A program made the translations under genes and the position numbers. Below the pieces are notes generated by a model that was not told the origin of the DNA, did not search any database, and worked only from the letters and a program-made list of their open reading frames with translations. Of a stretch of DNA of 64,000 nucleotides, positions 18,713 through 27,953 are shown one piece after another; the stretch's first letter is position 1, and each line of letters opens with the position of its first letter. The stretch is from Clostridia bacterium (GTDB lineage: Bacteria > Bacillota_A > Clostridia > Oscillospirales > CAG-272): contig JAFVXC010000032.1 of NCBI GenBank assembly GCA_017501345.1, positions 43,097 to 107,096 on the forward strand. The letters are read 5' to 3'.

Positions 18713-20065
18713 TCACTCATCCTTGCCCGCAACGCTCATACCCTTCACAAGCACCGAGGGTGCGCCGAAGAGAGTGAAGCCTCCCGGGATGCCGAAGTAA
18801 AGGTCATTACCGACCGTGTCAATCGACTTCAGAAGATCGAAGAAATTTCCCGCTACGGTAAAGGAACGGATCGCCTTTCCTTCTTTACCGCCTTCAACGA
18901 GGAAGCCCTCGCTTTCGATCGAGAAGTCACCCGTAACGGCATTCGCACCCGCGTGGAGTCCCTTCAGAGCGGTGACGTAAATGCTGCCGTCCCCTGCTTT
19001 TTCGAAAAGCGCACTAAGGGAGGTCTCGCTCGGCCTCAGATAGAAGTTGAAGGGTGCGATACCGACAGCACCGCTGTATCCTCCGCGAAGTCCATTTCCC
19101 GTAGACTCCTTACCCGCCTTCTTCGCAGTCGAAAGGTCGTAGAGGAGCGTGTTGAGGATGCCGTTTTCGACAACGTTTTTCCGATGTGCGGCAACGCCCT
19201 CGGAGTCAAAGGACGTCTGGATCGGACAGCCCTCGCGCATCGGATCGTCAACAATCGTAACCGCCGAGGATGCGATCTCCTGCCCCTCCTTATCCTTCAG
19301 AAGCGAAAGCCCAAGCTGGACGTTCTTCGCCGAGAACACGCCCCAAAATGCCGAAAGGAGAGACGCCGCGGCACGGTTTGAAAATACGATGTTGTATTTT
19401 CCGGAGGGAATGCAGGTGGCGCCGAGCTTACGGAGCGCACGCTCGGTTGCCTTTTTCGAAATTTCCGCATAGTTTTCGGGATCGATACCTTGCGCCATTT
19501 CGTAAGCAAACTGCGAATCCTCACCATCCTTTACGACCGATTCCGCAAAGCATCCGACATTTCCAACGTGATTCGTCAGCTCGAGTCCGTAGGAGTTCGA
19601 GATCGAGATCGTCGTTTCAAAGGCAAAGGTCGATGACTGCGTACCGTCCGTCACCTTATCGCTTGATGCGTAGGTGTTTCTTTGGATCGCGAGCGCTGCG
19701 TCCTTGAGAGCCGCCGCCGAAGGCATTTCGGGCGGAAGAGCCATGACCGTCTCGTACTCCTTTGAGCCCCTGTAAATAAAGACCTCGTCGTCATAATCCT
19801 GATACATCGCGTTGTCGATCGCACGGAAAACGAGCGCTTCCATCTCCTCCTCGGTCATAAGCTCGGTCGATGCATATCCCATCTTTCCGTCCACGATACA
19901 ACGGAAGCAAATGCCCGCCCCGGAGCCCGAGGAAAATGCGCTGATCTCATCCTTCAGAGTCTCTGCGCTGATGCTGCTTTCTTTCGAATAATAGATCTCA
20001 TATGCCGACAGCCCCGCCATATTCGCAACGAGCTTCAGCCGTTCCTTAAGCTTCGTGAATTCCAT
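18713..20065 (-). CDS. pmbA: TldE/PmbA-type subunit of the TldD-TldE protease
   Basis: A 450-residue PmbA/TldE protein, the non-catalytic partner of TldD. The heterodimer is a metalloprotease that degrades unfolded peptides and matures some ribosomal peptides (known from microcin B17 and CcdA work). Visible are the N-terminal YEIYYSKESSISAETLKDEI, FSNRAAASLLSAFWGVFSA, GLRGGYSGAVGIAPFNFYL and the C-terminal LYFGIPGGFTLFGAPSVLVKG. It lacks the HExxxH zinc motif, as expected for TldE. It follows TldD by 12 bp in the same operon. Confidence 0.93.
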   Translation of the reverse strand: MEFTKLKERLKLVANMAGLSAYEIYYSKESSISAETLKDEISAFSSGSGAGICFRCIVDGKMGYASTELMTEEEMEALVFRAIDNAMYQDYDDEVFIYRGSKEYETVMALPPEMPSAAALKDAALAIQRNTYASSDKVTDGTQSSTFAFETTISISNSYGLELTNHVGNVGCFAESVVKDGEDSQFAYEMAQGIDPENYAEISKKATERALRKLGATCIPSGKYNIVFSNRAAASLLSAFWGVFSAKNVQLGLSLLKDKEGQEIASSAVTIVDDPMREGCPIQTSFDSEGVAAHRKNVVENGILNTLLYDLSTAKKAGKESTGNGLRGGYSGAVGIAPFNFYLRPSETSLSALFEKAGDGSIYVTALKGLHAGANAVTGDFSIESEGFLVEGGKEGKAIRSFTVAGNFFDLLKSIDTVGNDLYFGIPGGFTLFGAPSVLVKGMSVAGKDE

Positions 20066-20077
20066 ATCCGCGCCTCC

Positions 20078-21460
20078 TTATCTGCCACCGACCGTGATCT
20101 TCGAAACACGGATCAGGGGCTGGCCTACGTCGGTCGGGATACTGCCGCTTGAGGAGCCGCACATTCCCTGACCGGTCTCCATATTCTGTCCGACCATATC
20201 AATGTCCTTCAGAATCTCCGACCCGGTTCCGATCAGTGACGCGCCGCGAACAGGCTCGCAGATCTCGCCGTTTCTGATCATATAACCCTCACTGACCGCG
20301 AAATTGAACGCTCCCGTCAGCGGATTCACGCTTCCGCCACCCATACTCTTTGCATAGATACCGTATTCGATCGACTTGATGATATCCTCATTTTTGTCGG
20401 GGCCGTTCGCAATATAGGTATTGGTCATACGCGAGGTCGGCTCATAACAGTAGCTTTCGCGACGGCTGTTTCCCGTCACAGGCATTCTCATACGGCGAGA
20501 GCCGAGACGGTCGATCATATAATTTTTGAGAACGCCGTTCTCGATCAAGACGTTTCTCTGTGTCGGATTTCCCTCGTCATCGATGTTGGTGCTTCCCCAA
20601 GCACCGGGGATCGTGCCGTCGTCGATCGCCGTCACCTTCGGGTTTGCGATCATCTGGCCGAGCTTGCCTGCCATCTGCGACGCACCGATCGCGACCGAGG
20701 TCGCTTCAAGCGAATGCCCGCACGCCTCGTGGAAAATGACGCCGCCGAAGCCGTTTTCGATCGCAACGGCCATCTGTCCCGCCTTACAGTAATCGGCGCG
20801 GAGATTGACGAGCGCCTGATCTGCCGCTCGTTTACCGATCGCTTCGGGTGAGATGAGCTCGAAAAATTCAAGTCCCATTCCGCGCCCCGGGCCGTAAAAG
20901 CCCGACTGATTCTCACCGTCCTTTGACGCAACCGCGCTGATCGCCATACGCGTACGGACGTGACGATCGGTCGTGTAAAGTCCCTCGCTGTTTGCAACGA
21001 GAATGGTATGATCGACCGACGCGAGATTTCCCGTGACCTGTGAAATGAGGGGGCTCGATTCTCTTGCCGCCGTGCATCCGCTGCGGAGGAGATCGGTCTT
21101 CATCTTCATATCGGCGCTGTGCGGCAGGATCTTAACGGGATGAACGTTTGGGAAAATACGCTCGGTGAGACGGATCGAGACAAGCGTCTTCGATTCTCCG
21201 AGCGCCCCCGCTACCGATGAAGCGCAGCTGAGAAGTCCTGCGCGGGACATATCGGTCGTGGATGCATAAACCGTGCGCGTGCCGATGAAGGCGCGAACGC
21301 CGACGCCCGACAGAACGTTATTCTGGATGCGGTTGATCTTTCCGTCCGCAAACTGGATCGATTCCTTTTTTGTATATTCACCGAACAGCTCCGCGAAATC
21401 CGCTCCCGTGGACATCGCCACGGAAAGGACCTCTTTACAAAGTGCCTCCGATAAAAGCAT
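20078..21460 (-). CDS. tldD: TldD metalloprotease subunit
   Basis: A 460-residue TldD, the catalytic subunit of the TldD-TldE complex. The zinc motif HEACGH is intact (HExxxH, near residue 246), followed by SLEATSVAIG; the C-terminal VRGASLIGTGSEILKDIDMV and CGSSSGSIPTDVGQP are family-typical. GGAGG lies directly before the ATG at 21460; the frame also contains a TTG four codons earlier which I reject. It lies 24 bp after tgt, in the miaB-to-tldE run. Native substrates are unknown. Confidence 0.94.
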   Translation of the reverse strand: MLLSEALCKEVLSVAMSTGADFAELFGEYTKKESIQFADGKINRIQNNVLSGVGVRAFIGTRTVYASTTDMSRAGLLSCASSVAGALGESKTLVSIRLTERIFPNVHPVKILPHSADMKMKTDLLRSGCTAARESSPLISQVTGNLASVDHTILVANSEGLYTTDRHVRTRMAISAVASKDGENQSGFYGPGRGMGLEFFELISPEAIGKRAADQALVNLRADYCKAGQMAVAIENGFGGVIFHEACGHSLEATSVAIGASQMAGKLGQMIANPKVTAIDDGTIPGAWGSTNIDDEGNPTQRNVLIENGVLKNYMIDRLGSRRMRMPVTGNSRRESYCYEPTSRMTNTYIANGPDKNEDIIKSIEYGIYAKSMGGGSVNPLTGAFNFAVSEGYMIRNGEICEPVRGASLIGTGSEILKDIDMVGQNMETGQGMCGSSSGSIPTDVGQPLIRVSKITVGGR

Positions 21461-21484
21461 AGTAACCTCCAAATAATAGAAAAA

Positions 21485-22627
21485 TCAATCGTCGAGACGC
21501 TCGCCGAGAGAGATGTGATACTTCTCGTAGAATTCTTCAAACGTACCGCTGTCGAGCGCATCACGGATCTTTTGCATCAGATCATTATAGAAATACAGAT
21601 TGTGCTGAACCGCAAGACGCATCCCGAGCATTTCCTTCGCCTTAAGAAGATGACGGATGTATGAGCGCGAGAAATTCTTACAGGTCGGGCACTGACAGCC
21701 CGGCTCGATCGGACGGGGATCGCGATTGTACTTTTCGTTCATCACGTTGATCTTGCCACCCCAGGTAAAGAGATTTCCGTGCCGCGCGTTACGGCTCGGC
21801 ATAACGCAGTCAAAGAAGTCCACTCCTCTGTGCACCGCCTCAACGATGTTGCAGGGTGTGCCGACACCCATCAGATAGCGAGGCTTCTCGACAGGCATAT
21901 GCGGCTCAACGACGTCAATGATGTGATACATCACGTCAGTCTCCTCACCGACCGCAAGTCCGCCGATCGCATAGCCGTCGAGATCGAGCTTTGCGATCTC
22001 CTTCATATTTTCAACGCGGAGATCGTCGTACGTACCGCCTTGATTGATGCCGAACAGGAGCTGATGCGGATTCACGGTGTCGGGAAGCGCATTGAGCCGT
22101 GCCATTTCGGTCTTACAGCGCACGAGCCAACGGATCGTTCGCTCGGAGGACTTCTTTACGTAGTCGTACGGCGCGGGATTTTCAACGCATTCATCAAACG
22201 CCATCGCGATCGTCGAGCCGAGATTCGACTGGATCTGCATACTCTCCTCGGGTCCCATAAAGATCCGCTTACCGTCGATATGCGACGCGAATCTGACACC
22301 CTCCTCAGTGATCTTACGGAGCTGTGCGAGAGAAAATACCTGAAATCCGCCGCTGTCGGTCAGGATCGGCTTGTCCCAATTCATAAATTTATGAAGGCCG
22401 CCCATATCGCGAATGAGCTTATCACCCGGACGAATGTGCAGATGATAGGTGTTCGAAAGCTCTACCTGACAATTCAGCTCGCGGAGATCGGCGGCGGAAA
22501 TGCCACCCTTGATCGCGGCACAGGTTCCGACGTTCATAAACACGGGCGTCTGAATATCCCCGTGCACGGTATGCAGTACGCCTCTACGCGCACGGCCTTC
22601 CTTTTTCAACAGATCAAACATATTCAT
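21485..22627 (-). CDS. tgt: Queuine tRNA-ribosyltransferase
   Basis: A 380-residue tRNA-guanine transglycosylase that exchanges G34 of GUN-anticodon tRNAs for preQ1. The start MNMFDLLKKEGRARRGVLHT is preceded by AGAAAGGA. Conserved parts include TYHLHIRPG, LTDSGGFQVFSL (nucleophile region), GINQGGTYDDLR, YAIGGLAVGE, YLMGVGTP, and the zinc site CQCPTCKNFSRSYIRHL. The length is typical. No queuosine synthesis genes accompany it, so the base is made elsewhere or salvaged. Confidence 0.97.
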   Translation of the reverse strand: MNMFDLLKKEGRARRGVLHTVHGDIQTPVFMNVGTCAAIKGGISAADLRELNCQVELSNTYHLHIRPGDKLIRDMGGLHKFMNWDKPILTDSGGFQVFSLAQLRKITEEGVRFASHIDGKRIFMGPEESMQIQSNLGSTIAMAFDECVENPAPYDYVKKSSERTIRWLVRCKTEMARLNALPDTVNPHQLLFGINQGGTYDDLRVENMKEIAKLDLDGYAIGGLAVGEETDVMYHIIDVVEPHMPVEKPRYLMGVGTPCNIVEAVHRGVDFFDCVMPSRNARHGNLFTWGGKINVMNEKYNRDPRPIEPGCQCPTCKNFSRSYIRHLLKAKEMLGMRLAVQHNLYFYNDLMQKIRDALDSGTFEEFYEKYHISLGERLDD

Positions 22628-22701
22628 TATTTCCTTTCTCACATTGAGAAAATCACTCGCTAAAAAGAGCAAGGATGGATTTCTTTTTTAAGACCACATT
22701 A

Positions 22702-24801
22702 TCAGGTTCTCTTAAACTGACGGTCGATCGTTTTTTTCGACAGCTCCATCGCGACCGGTCTGCCATGTGGGCAGAAGGTAATATCGGGAAGCTTCATCAG
22801 AGAATCTATGATGTATTCGATATGCTCGTCGGCATATTCACGCCCCGCCTTGACAGCCGCCTTACAGGATGCCTGGTACAGGGCTTTTTCAAAGAGGATA
22901 TCCCTCGTGAGTGCAACGCCTCCCGTATTGTCGAGAAGTCGTCCCGCGATCACGCCGAAAAAATCGGCAACCGCATCCTGCCGAATGCCCTCGGGGATCT
23001 CCGACACGCTGATCGTATGTATACCGGTCTCAAACACGAAGCCAAGCTCCTCGATTTCTTTTCGGTACTGATTCAGCGACTCGATCTCTGCGGCTGTCAG
23101 CATAAAGTCAATCGGAAGCATCAAAAGCTGAGAGATGCGCTCTCCACTCTCGATTCCCTTCCGCATCCCCGCCTTAAGCTGCTCGAAAATGATCCGCTCG
23201 TGTGCCGCGTGCTTATCAACAAGCAAGACGATCGGATTTTCGGGATCGTATTTTTCAACGATCACATACGAATGAAACGCCTCACCGATGATACGGTATT
23301 CGGGGATCGCCGCGGGGGGAGCAGATGACTCCGTGACCTTCGGTGCGACCACTGCGGGTGCACCCGAGGACGAAACAAAATCAGCCGTGTGCGGTATCTC
23401 CGTCCCGACGATCTCCTCTGCTTTTTTCATCCGATCTTCTTTGGGATCGCTCGCAGGTATCGGCATAGGAGTTATTTTCTCGCTCGGTACCGAAATGGGC
23501 TCCGCGCCCTTCTTCTCGGACAGCGCGGCATTCGCAGAAGGCGCTGTGTCCTTGCGGTCAGATACCGAAAAGCCGTTCTTCGAAATCGGTTTCGGCATTG
23601 GTGCAGGCGACGCCGGACGCTCGGGAACGACCTCGGGCATCGTCATACGCATCTGCGTATTTTTTTCCTTTGTGAACGTGCGATCGTCTACGGGGACGAA
23701 CGCATTCGTCACACGCTTTTCGGCAGTTCCCGCAGTTTTGCGGTACTCCTCCGCCGTCATTCGCTCGGGTGTACGTTGTCCTGCCGTAGGAAGTACCATC
23801 GAGGGGCGCGTTCGGTTTTCCTCAAGCGCCGCGCGAACGGTATAATAGATCGCCTCGAACACAGGCTTTTCATTTGAAAACTTTACCTCAAGCTTCGCGG
23901 GATGTACGTTTACGTCTACCGCAGAAGGATTCAGCGTAATGTAAAGCACACAGCACGGAAACTTCTCGGGCGGCAGGAAGGAGACATATGCCTGCTCGAC
24001 CGCCGCGCAGGCGGTCTTACTGCGCACGTAGCGTCCATTGAGGAAATAATTCTGATAATTGCGATTTGACTTGACGTTATCGGATCTGCCGATACAGCCC
24101 GTCACACGGATGCCGTCGTTCCCACCCTCGACGTAGATCATACGCGAGGCAAAATCCTTACCGAAAACAGCGTAGATCACGCTTTTCAGCTGACCGTCAC
24201 CCGAGGTCTCAAGCTTCACAGCACCATCGCTGATGAACCGAATGGCGATCTCAGGATGCGAGAGTGCAACCTTCTCGACGTTCGCGCCGACTGCCATCGC
24301 CTCGGTCGCGTCACGCTTCAAAAATTTTCGGCGTGCGGGGACGTTGTAAAAGAGATTTTCCACGATCACGGTCGTTCCGTTCGAGCAGCCCTGCTCCTCA
24401 AGAGATACGACCTCGCCGCCGTGTACGGTCAGAGCGGCACCGAATTCCGCGCCGTGTACCTTTGAAATGATACGCATCTCGGAAACCGCCGCAGTGGCGG
24501 CAAGTGCCTCACCGCGAAAGCCGAGGGTAATGATCCCGTCAAGATCCGAAGCGTCACGGATCTTACTTGTCGCATGACGACAGACCGCCACGGGCAGATC
24601 CTCGGGCTCCATTCCGCATCCGTTATCCGACACACGAAGGAAGGTAACGCCGCCGTGCTGGATTTCGACCGTGATGCTCGTCGCACCTGCGTCGATCGCG
24701 TTCTCCATCAGCTCCTTCACGACCGATGCAGGGCGATCTACGACCTCGCCTGCGGCGATCAGATTGGCAACGGAAAACGGAAGTATATTGATTTTCGGCA
24801 T
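22702..24801 (-). CDS. mutL: DNA mismatch repair endonuclease MutL
   Basis: A 699-residue MutL. The N-terminal GHKL ATPase is intact: IAAGEVVDRPASVVKELMEN, DAGAT, DNGCGM and GFRGEALA. A long low-complexity Pro/Ser/Lys linker (about 340-500) joins it to the C-terminal domain. That domain has the endonuclease motifs DKHAAHERIIFE (D[QM]HA-type, with Lys for Gln), QASCKAAVKAG and FCPHGRPVAMEL, so it should be the nicking type found in bacteria without MutH. AAAGGAGG precedes the ATG at 24801. It follows mutS by 37 bp. Confidence 0.97.
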   Translation of the reverse strand: MPKINILPFSVANLIAAGEVVDRPASVVKELMENAIDAGATSITVEIQHGGVTFLRVSDNGCGMEPEDLPVAVCRHATSKIRDASDLDGIITLGFRGEALAATAAVSEMRIISKVHGAEFGAALTVHGGEVVSLEEQGCSNGTTVIVENLFYNVPARRKFLKRDATEAMAVGANVEKVALSHPEIAIRFISDGAVKLETSGDGQLKSVIYAVFGKDFASRMIYVEGGNDGIRVTGCIGRSDNVKSNRNYQNYFLNGRYVRSKTACAAVEQAYVSFLPPEKFPCCVLYITLNPSAVDVNVHPAKLEVKFSNEKPVFEAIYYTVRAALEENRTRPSMVLPTAGQRTPERMTAEEYRKTAGTAEKRVTNAFVPVDDRTFTKEKNTQMRMTMPEVVPERPASPAPMPKPISKNGFSVSDRKDTAPSANAALSEKKGAEPISVPSEKITPMPIPASDPKEDRMKKAEEIVGTEIPHTADFVSSSGAPAVVAPKVTESSAPPAAIPEYRIIGEAFHSYVIVEKYDPENPIVLLVDKHAAHERIIFEQLKAGMRKGIESGERISQLLMLPIDFMLTAAEIESLNQYRKEIEELGFVFETGIHTISVSEIPEGIRQDAVADFFGVIAGRLLDNTGGVALTRDILFEKALYQASCKAAVKAGREYADEHIEYIIDSLMKLPDITFCPHGRPVAMELSKKTIDRQFKRT

Positions 24802-24838
24802 ATCGGCTTCCTCCTTTCGTCGGATCATTAGAATTTTA

Positions 24839-27442
24839 TCATTTCAGTCTCTTTTGCAGATTAAAGAGGAAGGTCATACATTCAAAGGGTGAGAGCGTAT
24901 TGAGATCGACCTTCTTTAGTTCATCGATCACCTGCTCCGAAATGCAGTCGTCAAAGGTGATCAGCGTATCGTCCTTTTCTTCCTCCTTAGGGGCATCGCC
25001 CGAAAGCGACAGTGCACGCGCGCTTGCCTCGACCGTTCGGAGGATTTCCTTCGCACGGCGGATGACCTCGTTCGGAACACCCGCAAGCTTTGCAACCTCA
25101 ATGCCGTAGCTGTCGTCGGTCGAGCCGCGCACGATCTTACGGAGGAAGGTGATGTTGTCCCCGCGCTTCTTTGCAGCGATATTGTAATTTACAACACCCT
25201 CAAGCTCCTCTTCAAGCGTTGTCAGCTCGTGATAGTGAGTCGCAAACAGCGTTTTCGCGCCGATCTTGCGGCTACAGGTATATTCAACGATGGCGCGCGC
25301 GATGCTCATACCGTCAAAGGTTGAGGTGCCGCGTCCGACCTCGTCGTAAATGATCAGCGACTTCCGCGTTGCATTCTGCAGGATGTACGCGACCTCGTTC
25401 ATTTCAAGCATAAAGGTCGACTGCCCCGATGCGAGATCATCGGATGCACCGACACGGGTAAAGACCTTGTCGACGATACCGATCCGCGCCTCCGCGGCAG
25501 GAACGAACGAGCCGATCTGCGCCATCACCGTGATCAGCGCGACCTGGCGCATATAGGTCGATTTACCTGCCATATTAGGACCCGTAATCAGCATCAGACG
25601 GTTCTTCTCGAGGTCAAGCTTTGCATCGTTCGGAACGAAATAGGTATCCTTCACAAACTGCTCAACTACGGGATGTCTGCCATCCTTGATCTCGATCTTG
25701 TCCGACTGATCGACCTCGGGGCGGACGTAATGATTCCGCGTCGCCACATTGGCAAGCGAGAGATACACGTCAAGCGTCGCAAGAAGCGCGGCGGTTTTCT
25801 GAATACGTCCGTCCTCCCGCGCAACCGCCGATCGGATCTCCTGAAACAGCTCGTATTCGAGACTCCAAAGACGGTCGGATGCACCGAGGATCTCGGACTC
25901 CTTCGTTTTCAGCTCGTCGGTAATATAGCGCTCCGCGCCGACAAGGGTCTGCTTTCGGATGTATTCCGAAGGAACGAGCTCCTTATAGGAATTGGTGACC
26001 TCTATGTAATAGCCGAACACCTTATTATACCCGATCTTCAGGTTCTTGATGCCCGTGCGCTCCCGTTCGGAAAGCGTCATCTGCTCGATCCAGGACTTTC
26101 CTCCCATCGCGATCGAGCGGAGATAATCAACATCTGCGTTGTATCCCTCGCGGATCATTCCACCCTCTCTCACAAGGAAGGGCGGATCGTCAACGATCGC
26201 CTTTTCGATCATCGAGGAAATATCCTCGAGAAGATCAAGCTCCTCGTAAAGCTTTGAAAGCTCGGGGCTTTTCGAATCTGCAAGAAGTGCCTTGATCTCG
26301 GGGAGCACCGATGCCGTAACGGCGATCGCTCGCAGATCCTTGGCATTTGCCGTTCCGTAAACGATCTTCGTGATCAGACGCTCGAGATCGAGCACGCTCC
26401 TCAGAAGCTCCGAAAGCTCTTCCCTTTTCATATAGCTGTTCGCAAGCTCCTCGATCGCCCCCTGCCGCTCGTTGATGCGGGCGACGTTGATCAGCGGATG
26501 CTCGACCCATTTACGGAGCAGACGTGCGCCTGCGGCGGTCACGGTCTTATCGAGCACCCACAGGAGCGAGCCCTTCTTTTCCTTCGAGCGCATCGTTTCG
26601 GTCAACTCGAGATTGCGACGCGTGCTCATATCCATTTCGAGGTACTGTCCGTCTGAATAAACGCGAAGCTCGCGGATGTAGGAAATATCCTTCTTTTGCA
26701 TTTCCGCGAGGTAAGAAAGAAGCGCACCGACCGCCGAAACGAGGGCGCGATCCTGAAGTGTCTCCTCCTTGAGGCTTTCGCCGAACTGCCCCGTGCAAAG
26801 TGCCTTCGCGTCCTCATACTCAAACCGCGTAGGCTGGTTTTCGGTCAACACAGCAGAAAGGCGTCCCGTAATAAAGTCTGCCGTACGGGAGTAGGTATTC
26901 ATTTTCTTTGCGGTCAGATTTGATACGACCTCACTCGGTGCATACGTGCCAAGCTCGCTCTGGAGACGTGCATCCATCGCGTCGCCACCGATCGACGTCG
27001 CATAGATCTCGCCCGTCGAAACGTCGCAAAAGCATACGCCGTGACGGAATTCACCGATGTAAAGCGAGCAAAGATAATTGTTTCTCTGCTCCGAAAGGAG
27101 CGTCGACTCAATGACCGTGCCGGGGGTAATCACACGGATTACCTCGCGCTTCACAAGTCCCTTCGCCTTCGAGGGATCCTCGGTCTGCTCACAGATCGCG
27201 ACCTTATAGTTCTTCGAGATCAGCTTACCGATGTACATCTCCGCGCTGTGGAACGGAACGCCGCACATTGGCGCTCGCTCCGATTCTCCGCAGTCTCTGC
27301 CCGTCAAGGTAAGCTCGAGCTCGCGGGACGCGAGGATCGCGTCGTCAAAAAACATCTCGTAAAAGTCACCGAGACGGTAAAACAGGAGGTAGTCCTTATA
27401 TTGATTTTTGATTTCAAAATATTGCTCCATCATCGGAGTCAT
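24839..27442 (-). CDS. mutS: DNA mismatch recognition protein MutS
   Basis: An 867-residue MutS, the mismatch-binding ATPase. The N-terminal TPMMEQYFEIKNQYKDYLLF leads to the mismatch-contacting FYEMFFDDA (Phe-x-Glu). The connector, lever and clamp follow, and the C-terminal ABC ATPase has Walker A GPNMAGKSTYMRQ (near 610), the MutS signature DDLASGQSTFMLEM, Walker B SLIIYDEVGRGTSTFDG and the switch FATHYHELT. Sits between ricA and mutL, matching the conserved Bacillus order. Confidence 0.98.
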   Translation of the reverse strand: MTPMMEQYFEIKNQYKDYLLFYRLGDFYEMFFDDAILASRELELTLTGRDCGESERAPMCGVPFHSAEMYIGKLISKNYKVAICEQTEDPSKAKGLVKREVIRVITPGTVIESTLLSEQRNNYLCSLYIGEFRHGVCFCDVSTGEIYATSIGGDAMDARLQSELGTYAPSEVVSNLTAKKMNTYSRTADFITGRLSAVLTENQPTRFEYEDAKALCTGQFGESLKEETLQDRALVSAVGALLSYLAEMQKKDISYIRELRVYSDGQYLEMDMSTRRNLELTETMRSKEKKGSLLWVLDKTVTAAGARLLRKWVEHPLINVARINERQGAIEELANSYMKREELSELLRSVLDLERLITKIVYGTANAKDLRAIAVTASVLPEIKALLADSKSPELSKLYEELDLLEDISSMIEKAIVDDPPFLVREGGMIREGYNADVDYLRSIAMGGKSWIEQMTLSERERTGIKNLKIGYNKVFGYYIEVTNSYKELVPSEYIRKQTLVGAERYITDELKTKESEILGASDRLWSLEYELFQEIRSAVAREDGRIQKTAALLATLDVYLSLANVATRNHYVRPEVDQSDKIEIKDGRHPVVEQFVKDTYFVPNDAKLDLEKNRLMLITGPNMAGKSTYMRQVALITVMAQIGSFVPAAEARIGIVDKVFTRVGASDDLASGQSTFMLEMNEVAYILQNATRKSLIIYDEVGRGTSTFDGMSIARAIVEYTCSRKIGAKTLFATHYHELTTLEEELEGVVNYNIAAKKRGDNITFLRKIVRGSTDDSYGIEVAKLAGVPNEVIRRAKEILRTVEASARALSLSGDAPKEEEKDDTLITFDDCISEQVIDELKKVDLNTLSPFECMTFLFNLQKRLK

Positions 27443-27478
27443 ATCGCGTTTCCCCGCTTTCTTATGTGCGTTTATCGC

Positions 27479-27922
27479 TTATTTTTGGCAAGAACCCCCG
27501 CAGGACGAACAGTCATGTGAGCACTCGGGAAGCTTTCCCGTGATCATATAGGAGATCGTGTTATTGACCGAATCCATCAGCTTGCCCGATTCGCTCTGAG
27601 CCGTAAGAAGCTCTCCGAACGCAGGACACGCAAGGATCTCTTCGTAAAGCTCGTTGATTCGATCCCTGACCATATCGACGAGATGCGTGTCCCTGTCGGG
27701 ATCGGTTGCCATTTGCTGCATCGCCGCCTGCTGTACGTCATACTCGGAAAGAAGCTTCTGAAGCTTTTCGTCACTTTCGTATGCCGCCTTGGCATTTTCA
27801 AAGCGGATCATACGCGGATCCTGCTTGATCGCACGTCCGAGCTCTGCCGCAAGGCGAAAGATCTCACTGTTTCCTTCGTTTCCTGCGATCTCCGCAGGGA
27901 TACTGTTTTTGGTTTCGTTCAT
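27479..27922 (-). CDS. YmcA/YlbF-family protein with C-terminal cysteine cluster
   Basis: A 147-residue helical protein of the Com_YlbF/YmcA family. In Bacillus, YmcA (RicA), YlbF (RicF) and YaaT (RicT) form a Fe-S-containing complex needed for RNase Y-dependent mRNA maturation and for competence and biofilm formation. The body (about 18-125) is the helical domain beginning IFRLAAELGRAIKQDPRM. The last 14 residues carry four cysteines (CSHDCSSCGGSC), plausible Fe-S ligands. Its position between miaB and mutS matches B. subtilis ymcB-ymcA-(cotE)-mutS-mutL, which argues for RicA, although a YlbF role is possible. Confidence 0.85.
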   Translation of the reverse strand: MNETKNSIPAEIAGNEGNSEIFRLAAELGRAIKQDPRMIRFENAKAAYESDEKLQKLLSEYDVQQAAMQQMATDPDRDTHLVDMVRDRINELYEEILACPAFGELLTAQSESGKLMDSVNNTISYMITGKLPECSHDCSSCGGSCQK

Positions 27923-27953
27923 TTCTATATCTCCGTTTCAAATTTTCTGATTC

